This document shows positions 10,189 through 18,324 of a stretch of 64,000 bases of DNA, in pieces (position 1 is the first letter of the stretch; each line of letters opens with the position of its first letter). The notes under the pieces were generated by a model. That model was not told the origin of the DNA. It saw nothing but the letters and a program-made list of their open reading frames with translations, and did no database searches. The DNA is from Bhargavaea sp. CC-171006 (GTDB lineage: Bacteria > Bacillota > Bacilli > Bacillales_A > Planococcaceae), in contig NZ_QUZH01000014.1 of NCBI RefSeq assembly GCF_009761675.1, positions 62,001-126,000 on the forward strand. Reading direction: 5' to 3'. The translations under genes and the position numbers were made by a program.

Positions 10189-11034
10189 ATGCCTCCAAAG
10201 TATGTCTCGGAAACTGAAATTGCTTTCCCAAGCCTGAGCAAGGGATTGAAGAAGGTAGCGGAAAGCTTGTTACATGATCCTATTACATTCGCAATTCATC
10301 CGGCTAAGAAAATCGGAAAAATCATTGGTGTCAGCGAAACCATGATTATCCGCTTCTGCCGGTCCATCGGATATGAAGGGTTCAGCCAACTCCAAGAAGA
10401 AGTGCGAAAGGAAATGATGCACTTCAACCAAGGCCCCATATCTGAAACCAGCCATTACGAAAAGAACCCTTATATCCAAAATGTCGAAGAAGACATTAAG
10501 ATTCTGCGAAATAACCTTCAGTATTTGGAACCAGATAGCTTGTCTTCCATTGCAGAATTGATGACTCAAAGTGAACGTGTGATTGTCGTTGGATACTATC
10601 AATCGCAGGCATTTGCCTATTGGCTGTACTTCAACCTGAACTACATAACCGGAAATGCATATTTGTATCGCCCGGAAATCGATGCGAGACTTCTCGATAT
10701 CACCCCGAAAAACTCCTGTGTAGTTGTGTTTTCTTTTTATCGGTACGCGATGGATACCATCCGTTTTGCAGAAGAAGCCAGAAAAAAGGGGATTACCGTA
10801 ATCGTAATCACCGACTCACGAGTATCACCCGCTATAGAATTCGCGGATCATGTAGTCTTGATTAACCTTTCTGATGCTTCGTTATTGAGAAAGGGCCCTG
10901 TAACACTATCCATCGTGAATTCTGTTCTGACTGAAGTTGTAAAGCAAGTCAACCAGTCAGATATTCCTCCAAGTATGTTCAAATATTTTATCAAGGATGG
11001 AGAGAGAAAAAATGACGATTATGACTTCGATTAA
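10189..11034 (+). CDS. MurR/RpiR family transcriptional regulator
   Basis: A 281-residue regulator with an N-terminal RpiR helix-turn-helix (about residues 1-77; KKIGKIIGVSETMIIRFCRSIGYEGFSQLQ is its characteristic recognition region, here shown in part). A C-terminal SIS domain (about 110-245; VIVVGYYQSQAFAYW, then VVVFSFYRYAMDT) usually senses phosphosugars or related ligands. It is divergent from the Opp-type operon and overlaps the downstream M20 gene by 23 bases. This makes it the obvious regulator of both units. The inducer cannot be deduced. Confidence 0.9.
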   Translation: MPPKYVSETEIAFPSLSKGLKKVAESLLHDPITFAIHPAKKIGKIIGVSETMIIRFCRSIGYEGFSQLQEEVRKEMMHFNQGPISETSHYEKNPYIQNVEEDIKILRNNLQYLEPDSLSSIAELMTQSERVIVVGYYQSQAFAYWLYFNLNYITGNAYLYRPEIDARLLDITPKNSCVVVFSFYRYAMDTIRFAEEARKKGITVIVITDSRVSPAIEFADHVVLINLSDASLLRKGPVTLSIVNSVLTEVVKQVNQSDIPPSMFKYFIKDGERKNDDYDFD

Positions 11035-12157
11035 AAAGCAGGTAGAGGAAACATTTGAGTATCTTCACCAGCACCCTGAGATTAGCTGGGAAGAGGTAGA
11101 AACGACAAAGTATATTAAGCGGATTTTAGAAGAGAACGGCTGTGAGGCCACAACTTTCGAGGACTGCACCGGAGTTGTAGGGAAGTTCGGTAATTTCGAA
11201 AAGGGATTACCTGTAGTAGCTGTAAGAGCGGACATGGATGCTCTATGGCAGGAAGTAGACGGGAAATTTCAGCCTAACCATTCTTGCGGTCATGATGCCC
11301 ATATGGCCATGGTTTTGGGAGTGTTGTGGAAATTGAAAGAGCAGCCGGAACTGGAAGACCAGGTTGCCGTAAAGTTGATTTTCCAACCGGCGGAAGAAAA
11401 AGGAGCCGGTGCGCTGAAGATGATTGAAAAAGGAGTCATCGATGATGTTGACTACCTATTTGGAATTCACCTTCGGCCCGGACAGGAAACAGAGCTTGGA
11501 AGAGCAACTCCAGTCATTGTCCACGGAGCGACCAAAATGATAGTGGGAGAAATCAAAGGCCATGATGCACATGGAGCCAGGCCACATCAAAACACCAATT
11601 CCATTGAAGTGGGCGCCCAGATCGTAAATATGATCCGGCAAATTCACTTGGATCCCCGTGTCCCCCATTCTGTAAAGATGACACAGTTCCAGGCTGGCGG
11701 AAAAAATGTGAATATCATTCCGGGTAATGCAACTTTCTCATTGGATTTGAGGGCTCAGAATAACCAGCTGATGGAAGAACTTACTCGTAGAGTTGAAGAG
11801 ATACTCACGTCACTGCAAAGCCTTTATCATACACAGATTGAAATTACACAAACTCATGGAATTGTTGCTGCTGAAAATCATCAGCAGGCTGTTGAGATTA
11901 TGCAACAGTCCATTGCAGATGTTCTTGGAGAAGAACAGGTTGATGAACCTCTTCTAACTCCAGGAGGAGACGATTTTCATTATTACTCGGTTAACAAACC
12001 CTCTTTAAAGGCCACCATGGTGGGACTCGGATGTGATCTTGGACCAGGACTGCACCACCCGGCAATGACCTTTAATCCGGAAGCCCTGATCAGTGGTGTG
12101 GATATCCTCCATCGTGCCATCATCAACGCTTATCAACTCAAACAGAAAAACCAGTGA
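11012..12157 (+). CDS. M20 family amidohydrolase/aminoacylase (AmhX-like)
   Basis: A 381-residue zinc peptidase-family hydrolase that would cleave an amide bond of an N-acyl amino acid or similar compound in the cytoplasm. Metal-site features visible are D74/D76 (VRADMDALW), the HSCGHDAH block at 90-97, the catalytic glutamate pair in PAEEKGAGA (about 127-134), H153 (FGIHLRPG) and a C-terminal GLHHPAMTF. The ATG at 11012 follows GGAG by 9 bases and overlaps the regulator gene, implying translational coupling. Its neighbours, a racemase-like enolase and a peptide-type importer, suggest uptake and deacylation of N-acyl amino acids, as in known racemase plus L-specific deacylase pairs. Confidence 0.88.
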   Translation: MTIMTSIKKQVEETFEYLHQHPEISWEEVETTKYIKRILEENGCEATTFEDCTGVVGKFGNFEKGLPVVAVRADMDALWQEVDGKFQPNHSCGHDAHMAMVLGVLWKLKEQPELEDQVAVKLIFQPAEEKGAGALKMIEKGVIDDVDYLFGIHLRPGQETELGRATPVIVHGATKMIVGEIKGHDAHGARPHQNTNSIEVGAQIVNMIRQIHLDPRVPHSVKMTQFQAGGKNVNIIPGNATFSLDLRAQNNQLMEELTRRVEEILTSLQSLYHTQIEITQTHGIVAAENHQQAVEIMQQSIADVLGEEQVDEPLLTPGGDDFHYYSVNKPSLKATMVGLGCDLGPGLHHPAMTFNPEALISGVDILHRAIINAYQLKQKNQ

Positions 12158-12163
12158 TTATTG

Positions 12164-12193
12164 TTGGGCTTCCGGAAAGCCGGAGGCTCTTTA
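12164..12193 (+). terminator. intrinsic terminator after the M20 gene
   Basis: GCTTCCGG and CCGGAGGC pair (one G-T) around AAAG and are followed by TCTTTATTA. Confidence 0.75.
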
Positions 12194-12310
12194 TTATGTA
12201 AAGGTTAATATTAATCACTTGCCCCCATTCTTCCTGCGGTATTGCCTGTACTCCCTCCTTTCTCTAAACTTATAGTAATAAGAAGAATCAGATACCGGGA
12301 GGCAGGCATC

Positions 12311-13369
12311 TTGGGAATTTTGGAGTTTCATCAGGTGGAGAAAATGGCGGGGAATCAGGTGGTATTTCCCCGTTTTGATTTGAGTGTCGAGCCAGGTGCG
12401 GTGACCGCTGTGCAGTGCGAGCATGAAGCGGGTCTGCAGCTGATCGGAATGGTGACGGGGATGGCCCCCGCTTCCCACGGGGAAGTCCGGTTTGCCGGAG
12501 AGCCGGTCGGGAGGCGATTCCGGGATCTGGCCTCACGCGTCGGGGTAGTGCTGCTGGATGATGCCTTATATGAGAGGCTGACACCGGTCGAGCAGCTTCG
12601 GCTGTTCCGCAATCTGTATGGTGCCGGGACTCCGATTGACGAATTGCTTCGGAGTGTCGGGCTGGAGGAGAGCGGACGGACCCGGATTTCGAAACTCAGC
12701 TATTCCGAAAAACGCCGTATCTTGCTTGGACAGGTCCTGGTCCATCAACCGGATCTGCTGATTTTGCAGGAGCCGGAACAGAATTTGGATGTGGAAAGCA
12801 GAATCATTCTGCAACGGGTGCTGACGCAGTTCAAGGAGGATGGCGGCGCGGTGCTGATGACGACAAGCAACCTGGAGAACGCGGTGTCGATGGGAGACAC
12901 GATCTACAGACTGAATTCGGGCGGACTGAAATTGTTCGAAGTGGCAGATGAGGAGAACGTAGAGGAATCTGATTCCATTTCGACAGTGGAGGCCGAGCCC
13001 GTCAGCGAAGACGGCGCTCCCGCTCCCCAGCTTCAGTTCAACAAGATTCCCGCTAAGGTGAATGACAAGCTAATTTTATTTGACCCGACAGAAATCATAT
13101 TCGTCGAAAGCGTGGAAGGCGTCTCGCAGCTGCATGTCCAGGGCGAGACGTTCTCGTGCGCGATCAAGATGGCGGACCTCGAGACGCGGCTTCAGCCATT
13201 CGGCTTTTTCCGCTGCCATCGTTCCTATATCGTGAACCTCCAGCGTGTGCGCGAAGTCATCACTTGGACACGGAACAGCTACAGCCTGATTCTGGAGGAC
13301 CCCAATAAAAGCACTGTCCCCCTCTCCAAGGGCAAGTACGCGGAGCTGAAGACGTTCCTCGGCATCTGA
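12311..13369 (+). CDS. degenerate ABC-ATPase domain fused to a LytTR DNA-binding domain
   Basis: A 352-residue fusion. Residues 1 to about 215 follow an ABC ATPase fold (GVVLLDDALYERLTPVEQLRLF resembles the Q-loop/helical region), but the nucleotide motifs are broken. The Walker A position reads QCEHEAGLQL (35-44) without lysine, the signature reads LSYSEKRR (129-136) rather than LSGGQ, and the Walker B region reads ILQEPEQNLD (151-160). Residues about 245-350 are a clear LytTR domain (FFRCHRSYIVNL at 299-310). The start is TTG at 12311, 8 bases after GGGAGG. It sits just upstream of an ABC exporter, which it probably regulates. It presumably binds DNA as the regulator while the ABC half acts as a non-hydrolysing sensor or docking domain. 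Confidence 0.85.
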   Translation: MGILEFHQVEKMAGNQVVFPRFDLSVEPGAVTAVQCEHEAGLQLIGMVTGMAPASHGEVRFAGEPVGRRFRDLASRVGVVLLDDALYERLTPVEQLRLFRNLYGAGTPIDELLRSVGLEESGRTRISKLSYSEKRRILLGQVLVHQPDLLILQEPEQNLDVESRIILQRVLTQFKEDGGAVLMTTSNLENAVSMGDTIYRLNSGGLKLFEVADEENVEESDSISTVEAEPVSEDGAPAPQLQFNKIPAKVNDKLILFDPTEIIFVESVEGVSQLHVQGETFSCAIKMADLETRLQPFGFFRCHRSYIVNLQRVREVITWTRNSYSLILEDPNKSTVPLSKGKYAELKTFLGI

Positions 13370-13394
13370 CCGTTCTGTCAGCACTAATATTAGC

Positions 13395-13445
13395 GCTCCA
13401 TTCAACCCCGATTTGCTCCATTCACCATGCCGGAAGCTCCTTTCA
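13395..13445 (+). repeat. repeat array G: three direct repeats at 20-21 bp, possible LytTR operator
   Basis: GCTCCATTCA occurs at 13395 and 13415 and GCTCCTTTCA at 13436, each followed by A/C-C. The spacing of 20 and 21 bp puts the repeats on one face of the helix. LytTR regulators bind phased direct repeats about two turns apart, and the array lies between the LytTR gene and its neighbouring exporter. It could equally belong to the 21-bp-period array family seen elsewhere in the window. Confidence 0.6.
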
Positions 13446-13524
13446 CCTTGATTTTACTGCGTTCTTTAAAGGGTCGCGGTAAGGTGGAGTCAAGAAAACG
13501 AACGGCAGAAAAGGAGCGATGATG

Positions 13525-14370
13525 ATGGAGAACATCATTGAGGTCAACAGCCTCGTCAAATCATTCGGAGACAAACTCGCACTGAAAGATGTGGATTTCA
13601 ATGTCCGCAAAGGAGAGACGATCGGATTCCTCGGTCCTAGCGGATCAGGCAAGACGACGACAATCAAGATTCTGACTGCACAGCTCGCGGCGACTGCAGG
13701 AGATGTCCGGGTGTTCGGAGAGCCCGTCCACCTATTAAAAGATCCGGCACGCATGAAGAAGATCGGCATCCTGACCGATAATAGCGGGCTGTATGACCGG
13801 CTGACCGTACAGGACAACCTGGCGCTTTACGCAGATTTGTACGATGTCGGCAAAGAGCGGATCAGGAACGTTTTGGAAATGGTGAGCCTCACCGACGAAG
13901 AACGGACACCCGTCAAGAAGCTTTCCAAGGGCATGAAACAGCGCGTTACACTCGCGCGTGCCATCCTTCATAAGCCGGCCCTCCTGTTTCTCGATGAACC
14001 GACCTCCGCGCTCGACCCGACGACGACCAAGCATATTCATGAAGGGCTCCGGGAGCTGAACCGGGAAGGGACGACAATCTTCCTGACAACGCATGATATG
14101 AATGAAGCGGAAGCCCTTTGCGACCGGGTCGCTTTCCTTCATGACGGCGAGATCAAGCTGCTCGATACGCCGCAGAACTTGCGGACGATGTCCGGCAGTC
14201 CATCGATTTCGCTTTTACTAAAAGACAAGACGACCGTCACCGTCGAGCCGGATGAATCCGGCGCCGCCGCAATCTCCGGCTACATGGCCAGCGGCAACCT
14301 GCTGACAATCCACTCAAATGAGCCGACACTCGGCGACCTGTTCGTACAACTTACGGGGAGGAACCTATGA
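13525..14370 (+). CDS. ABC transporter ATP-binding protein (drug/antibiotic exporter type)
   Basis: An ATPase of about 281 residues with an intact Walker A (GPSGSGKT), signature LSKGMKQR, Walker B LLFLDEPT and the H-loop in TTHDMNEAE. This class (CcmA/NatA-like) drives ABC-2 exporters of drugs, lipids or peptides. Three ATG codons stand in tandem (13519, 13522, 13525); the third has the best spacing (8 bases) from AAGGAG. Unlike the upstream LytTR fusion, all nucleotide-binding residues are present. It overlaps the permease gene through ATGA. Confidence 0.92.
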   Translation: MENIIEVNSLVKSFGDKLALKDVDFNVRKGETIGFLGPSGSGKTTTIKILTAQLAATAGDVRVFGEPVHLLKDPARMKKIGILTDNSGLYDRLTVQDNLALYADLYDVGKERIRNVLEMVSLTDEERTPVKKLSKGMKQRVTLARAILHKPALLFLDEPTSALDPTTTKHIHEGLRELNREGTTIFLTTHDMNEAEALCDRVAFLHDGEIKLLDTPQNLRTMSGSPSISLLLKDKTTVTVEPDESGAAAISGYMASGNLLTIHSNEPTLGDLFVQLTGRNL

Positions 14371-15071
14371 TGACCACATTTTCGATAAAACGCGTCAACG
14401 CAATCTTCGTAAAGGACTGGAAAGACCTGCAGCGCAATTCATATGTCCTGTTCACACTGGCACTGCCCCTCTTCTTCGCTGCCTGGCTCGGGCGGATCGG
14501 CGCGGACAGCGCAGAAATGATTGCCTTCCCGATCGTCTTCGCCCTCGTCATTGCCGGCGCCTTTGTCCAGGCCGCGATGGTCGCAGAAGAAAAGGAAAAG
14601 AACACATTACGCGGACTATTACTGTCCCCGGCAAGTGTGACGGAAGTGTTTGTCGGCAAAAGCCTGCTGAGCGGAGTCATGACACTGGTTGTCGTGGCCG
14701 GATGCATCTGGCTCGCTGAATTCACTGTCCCTTCCCTTCCGATGTTTGCGCTGAGCATTGTCATTGCGCTCATCTTCTTCCTCGCAATCGGCACACTGCT
14801 CGGACTGCTTTCCCGCACTGTTATGGAAACGAGCATCATCGGCATGCCCGTCATGCTGATCTTCGGAATGTCCTCGATGTTCAAGTCGATGATTACCAAT
14901 GAAGCGATTTTGACAGTGATGGATTACCTCCCGAATGAACTGCTGATGAACATCTGGGTTGGATTGGAGAACGGTGCTGCCGTCGGTGAATCGTTCCTTA
15001 TCCTCACTGTATGGGCTGTGGTGTCAGTCGCAGCGACTGTGATTGTGTACCGGAAACGACGGATGGACTGA
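14367..15071 (+). CDS. ABC-2 type transporter permease
   Basis: A 234-residue membrane protein with six predicted spans. The N-terminal amphipathic segment (RVNAIFVKDWKDLQRNSYVLF) and the cytoplasmic VAEEKEKNTLRGLLLSPAS stretch are typical of ABC-2 permeases. It shares an ATGA overlap with the ATPase gene and is followed by a strong terminator, so the LytTR fusion, ATPase and permease look like one regulated export module. The substrate is unknown; related LytTR-linked exporters often act in peptide, lipid or antibiotic export. Confidence 0.9.
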   Translation: MMTTFSIKRVNAIFVKDWKDLQRNSYVLFTLALPLFFAAWLGRIGADSAEMIAFPIVFALVIAGAFVQAAMVAEEKEKNTLRGLLLSPASVTEVFVGKSLLSGVMTLVVVAGCIWLAEFTVPSLPMFALSIVIALIFFLAIGTLLGLLSRTVMETSIIGMPVMLIFGMSSMFKSMITNEAILTVMDYLPNELLMNIWVGLENGAAVGESFLILTVWAVVSVAATVIVYRKRRMD

Positions 15072-15082
15072 TAGAGTGCACG

Positions 15083-15108
15083 CCCCGGCATGTGAGTGCC
15101 GGGGTTTT
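15083..15108 (+). terminator. intrinsic terminator after the ABC-2 permease
   Basis: CCCCGGCA and TGCCGGGG pair perfectly around TGTGAG, followed by TTTT. Confidence 0.88.
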
Positions 15109-15132
15109 ATGATGGGTCGATGCTGAGATCGG

Positions 15133-15255
15133 TTTCGTCATTCGGGCTGTTAGTTTCGTCATTGGTGAGGAAAGTCTCGTCATTCAAGCCGCCGATTTCG
15201 TCATTCGTAGATTTCCAGGATGCGAATGACGAGATTTAGATGCTGAATGACGAAT
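15133..15255. repeat. repeat array A: 21-bp-period TTTCGTCATTC array, 4 forward + 2 reverse cores
   Basis: Forward cores start at 15133, 15154, 15175 and 15196; reverse-complement cores (GAATGACGA-G/A) start at 15224 and 15245. All steps within an orientation are exactly 21 bp and the forward-to-reverse step is 28 bp. Core variants are TTTCGTCATTC/G and TCTCGTCATTC; the 10-bp spacers differ. It lies after the exporter terminator and before the SAM riboswitch. Confidence 0.9.
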
Positions 15256-15511
15256 CCTCCCGCTCAATACTTCCAGTTGATCGCTTCCGTCATGGCGGAA
15301 GCTTTTCATGCTTTTCACCCACTAAAAGCACCGCCCTCTATTTTTCATACGCTATGTCTGTAAAACCCACTATCTATATGTCTCAACGAATCGCAAACGC
15401 TTCCATTATCTTCACAATTAATCAGAATAAAAATACTTTTTGCAAGTCATTGACTTCCCTTCTTTATCGAAGTAAAGTTAGTTACAATTCTTTCACTAAT
15501 CAAATATGTAC
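15256..15511. other. upstream region of the met operon; candidate sigma-A promoter
   Basis: I see no coding region here. TTGACT at 15450-15455 and TAAAGT at 15473-15478, 17 bp apart, could be the promoter of the SAM-riboswitch transcript. A TACAAT at 15483 is an alternative -10 without a good -35. Confidence 0.4.
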
Positions 15512-15686
15512 ATCTTTTCTTATCAAGAGAGACCGAGGGACAGGCCCTAGGACGTCTCGGCAGCGGACCCCATTCATTGGCGGCACCGTGCTAATTCCTG
15601 CAGATGCCTCGCGCATCTGGAAGATGAGAAAAAGATGGCCTTGACCGGTCCTCTTTTTCTCTGCCATGAGATCAAGAGGATTTTTT
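15512..15686 (+). promoter_or_regulatory. SAM-I riboswitch (S-box) with intrinsic terminator
   Basis: The leader shows the S-box hallmarks TTATCAAGAGAGACCGAGGGA, given here in part as CAAGAGAGACCGAGGGAC. It also has GGCCCTAGGACGTCTCGGCA, CGGCACCGTGCTAATTCC and a closing ATCTGGAAGATGAGA. P1 pairs about 15512-15525 with 15623-15636. A terminator (CCTCTT/AAGAGG at 15650-15655 and 15674-15679, inner TCTC/GAGA, then TTTTTT) precedes the metN start. SAM binding is expected to favour termination and so repress methionine uptake. Confidence 0.93.
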
Positions 15687-15710
15687 CAATTCTGACAGGA
15701 GGTACGCCGG

Positions 15711-16736
15711 ATGATTGAATTTAAACAAGTCTCCAAGACATTCCGGCTTGGAAAGCGTGAAGTACACGCGGTAAAGGATGTGTCCCTGAAAGTTGAGCAG
15801 GGCGACATTTACGGAATTATCGGCTTTAGCGGTGCCGGAAAAAGTACGCTTCTGCGGCTGGTGAACCTGCTGGAGAGGCCGAGTGAGGGCTCAATCGAAA
15901 TCCAGGGTGTGGATGTAACTTCCCTCTCCGCCAAAGAGCTCAGAAAACAGCGGCGGAACATCGGGATGATCTTCCAGAATTTCAACCTGTTCAATTCGAG
16001 GACAGTGGCCGGAAACATTGCATATCCACTGAAACTTGCCGGCACCCCGAAGCAGGAAATCAACACGCGTGTGGAGGAGCTTCTCCGCTTCGTCGGCCTC
16101 GCCGACAAGGCGAAGGATTATCCCGATCAGCTTTCAGGCGGGCAGAAGCAGCGTGTCGGGATTGCCCGGGCACTCGCGACCAACCCGGACATCCTGATCT
16201 GTGATGAGGCGACTTCCGCACTCGACCCGGATACGACGGCCGATGTGCTGCGGCTCCTGAAACAGGTCAATCGGGAGTTCGGAATCACGATCCTCCTGAT
16301 CACCCATGAGATGGAAGTGATCCAGTCGGTCTGCACGAAAGTCGCGGTCATGGAGAACGGTGAAGTGATCGAGTCCGGCGGCGTTTTTGAAGTATTCACA
16401 GACCCGCAGCACGCGACGACCAAGCGGTTCATCCACTCCGTCCAGCAGGACCTCCCTTCCCCGAAGGTACTCGCAGAGTGGCGGGAATCGGGAGGAGGCA
16501 GTTTGTACCGTCTCCAATTCAAAGGGCCGGTCGCAAACGAGCCGGTGCTCTCAACGGTTACGGCAAAACACGGGATTACATTCAACATCGTGTACGGTTC
16601 CGTCCGGGAGCTTGAGGAGCGTCTGTTCGGGAATCTGATTGTTTCGTTCCTGGGCAATCCGGAAGCCGTCGATACCGCCATCCAAGAAATTGCAACGCTG
16701 ACTGACATCGAGGAGGTGCAGGAAATTGAACGTTGA
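15711..16736 (+). CDS. metN: methionine ABC transporter ATP-binding protein MetN
   Basis: A 341-residue ATPase with Walker A GFSGAGKS at 38-45, signature LSGGQKQR at 141-148 and Walker B ILICDEAT at 161-168. A C-terminal NIL regulatory domain (about 265-340) in this family binds methionine and gives transinhibition. The ATG lies 8 bases after AGGAGG. It is the first gene after a SAM riboswitch, which strongly supports methionine as the substrate. The end overlaps metI by 11 bases. Confidence 0.95.
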   Translation: MIEFKQVSKTFRLGKREVHAVKDVSLKVEQGDIYGIIGFSGAGKSTLLRLVNLLERPSEGSIEIQGVDVTSLSAKELRKQRRNIGMIFQNFNLFNSRTVAGNIAYPLKLAGTPKQEINTRVEELLRFVGLADKAKDYPDQLSGGQKQRVGIARALATNPDILICDEATSALDPDTTADVLRLLKQVNREFGITILLITHEMEVIQSVCTKVAVMENGEVIESGGVFEVFTDPQHATTKRFIHSVQQDLPSPKVLAEWRESGGGSLYRLQFKGPVANEPVLSTVTAKHGITFNIVYGSVRELEERLFGNLIVSFLGNPEAVDTAIQEIATLTDIEEVQEIER

Positions 16737-17388
16737 TTGGACATCCTTCTGGCCGCGCATTGTCGAGGCGACCGGCCAGACGATCACCATGGTCATCGCC
16801 ACACTCATTTTCGGATCGATTCTCGGCATCATCATGGGGCTCCTCCTGTTTGTGACCCGCCAGAACAATATTTTGGAGAATAAGTTCCTCTTTAACCTAT
16901 TGAATATCGTCATCAACATCATCCGTCCGGTTCCGTTCATCATCTTCCTCGTTGCCATCTCGCAGCTGACACGGCTTGTGGTCGGCACGACTATCGGGAC
17001 GGCGGCCGCCATCTTCCCGATGACGATCGTTGCAAGCTTTACGATCGCCCGGGTCGTAGAGAACAACCTCGTCAGCATCGACCCAGGCGTCATCGAAGCC
17101 GCACAGGCGATGGGCGCAAGCCCGCTCCGGATCATCTTCACGGTCCTGATTCCGGAAGCGCTCGGACCGCTCGTCCTCGGACTGACGTTCGTTACAGTCA
17201 CACTGATCGACTTCTCGGCAGTTGCCGGAACGGTCGGCGGCGGAGGCCTCGGCCACATCGCGATGACCTACGGTTACCAGCGCTTTGACGCCAGCGTCAT
17301 GATCGTCACCGTGCTGATTCTGATCGTCCTCGTGCAGCTGGCACAGTGGCTCGGGAATACGCTCTCCAGGAAAATCATGCGGCGCTGA
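16726..17388 (+). CDS. metI: methionine ABC transporter permease MetI/MetP
   Basis: A 220-residue permease with five predicted spans and the MetI docking loop (VIEAAQAMGASPLRIIFTVL). The conserved ending GYQRFDASVMIVTVLILIVL is characteristic. It begins with TTG at 16726, 9 bases after AGGAGG, inside the end of metN, so translation is coupled. It forms the membrane channel with MetN as motor and the two MetQ lipoproteins as receptors. Confidence 0.94.
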   Translation: MNVDWTSFWPRIVEATGQTITMVIATLIFGSILGIIMGLLLFVTRQNNILENKFLFNLLNIVINIIRPVPFIIFLVAISQLTRLVVGTTIGTAAAIFPMTIVASFTIARVVENNLVSIDPGVIEAAQAMGASPLRIIFTVLIPEALGPLVLGLTFVTVTLIDFSAVAGTVGGGGLGHIAMTYGYQRFDASVMIVTVLILIVLVQLAQWLGNTLSRKIMRR

Positions 17389-17439
17389 CAAGCTGCATTG
17401 TATAGTCGAAAATCATTCAACCAAAAAGGAGAACCCTCT

Positions 17440-18312
17440 ATGAAAAATTTCTGGATTCTGGCGATCGCCCTGATCGCTTCCCTCACCCTCGCGGCATGCG
17501 GCGGTGCAGATGGAGAAAGTGCGGACGGCGAGACCGTCAAAGTGAGGATCGGCGTGAACGGAGCGGACGGCGCACAGTGGCCGATCCTGAAAGAAAAGGC
17601 TGCTAAAGAAGGCATTGAGATCAAGCTTGTCGAGTTCGCGGATTACACGCTGCCGAACAACGCCCTCGCACAGGGAGACATCGAACTGAATGCCTTCCAG
17701 ACGATTGCCTTCCTTGCCCAGTATTCCAAGGAAAGCGGCAATGAGCTTGTGCCGGTCGGCTCCACGATGTTCGCGCCGATGGGCCTGTTCTCCGATAAGA
17801 TCAAAGACGTTTCCGAACTGAAAAAGGGCGATAAGATCGCCATCCCGGATGACGCTGTCAGCCAGGCACGCGCGCTTCGCCTTCTTGAAAGCGCAGGACT
17901 CCTGACCCTTTCGGAAGACTTCGGACTGTTCGACGACCCGACAAAGATCAAAGAAAACAAGCTGGACCTTGAAATCATTCCGATGACTCCACAGCAGACA
18001 CCGCGGGCACTTCCGGATGTCGCTGCCTCTGTCATCAACAACGGCATCGCCGGACAGGCCGGTCTCTCCCCTGTCGAAGACTCGATCTTCATTGAAGATG
18101 AAAATGACGAAAACATCCGTCCTTATATCAACACCATCGCAGCACGCGCCGAAGACAAAGACAACGAAGCGTATCAGCGCATCGCCGAACTTTATCAGGA
18201 AGAAGACATCGCCGAGGCGGTTAAAGAAGACACGAACGGCGGCTCATTCCTGATTGACCTCAGCCAAGAAGAGCTTGATGAAACATATGAAGAATTGAAA
18301 AACGTTAATTAA
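17440..18312 (+). CDS. metQ: methionine-binding lipoprotein MetQ, copy 1
   Basis: A 290-residue receptor with signal peptide and lipobox L-A-A-C (Cys20), then the NlpA/MetQ fold. Characteristic blocks are IKLVEFADYTLPNNAL, FAPMGLFSDKIKDVSEL and VINNGIAGQAGLSP. The ATG at 17440 follows AAAGGAG and starts the signal peptide directly; the longer frame from 17398 lacks support. A paralogue follows 12 bases later. Confidence 0.94.
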   Translation: MKNFWILAIALIASLTLAACGGADGESADGETVKVRIGVNGADGAQWPILKEKAAKEGIEIKLVEFADYTLPNNALAQGDIELNAFQTIAFLAQYSKESGNELVPVGSTMFAPMGLFSDKIKDVSELKKGDKIAIPDDAVSQARALRLLESAGLLTLSEDFGLFDDPTKIKENKLDLEIIPMTPQQTPRALPDVAASVINNGIAGQAGLSPVEDSIFIEDENDENIRPYINTIAARAEDKDNEAYQRIAELYQEEDIAEAVKEDTNGGSFLIDLSQEELDETYEELKNVN

Positions 18313-18324
18313 AGGAGCATCACC

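Noticed and set aside
13384-13393. CTAATATTAG palindromes (also near 3081, 27041 and 35858) as a common operator
   Set aside because: One lies inside the flavodoxin coding region and the others have no consistent position relative to promoters; short AT palindromes are expected by chance.
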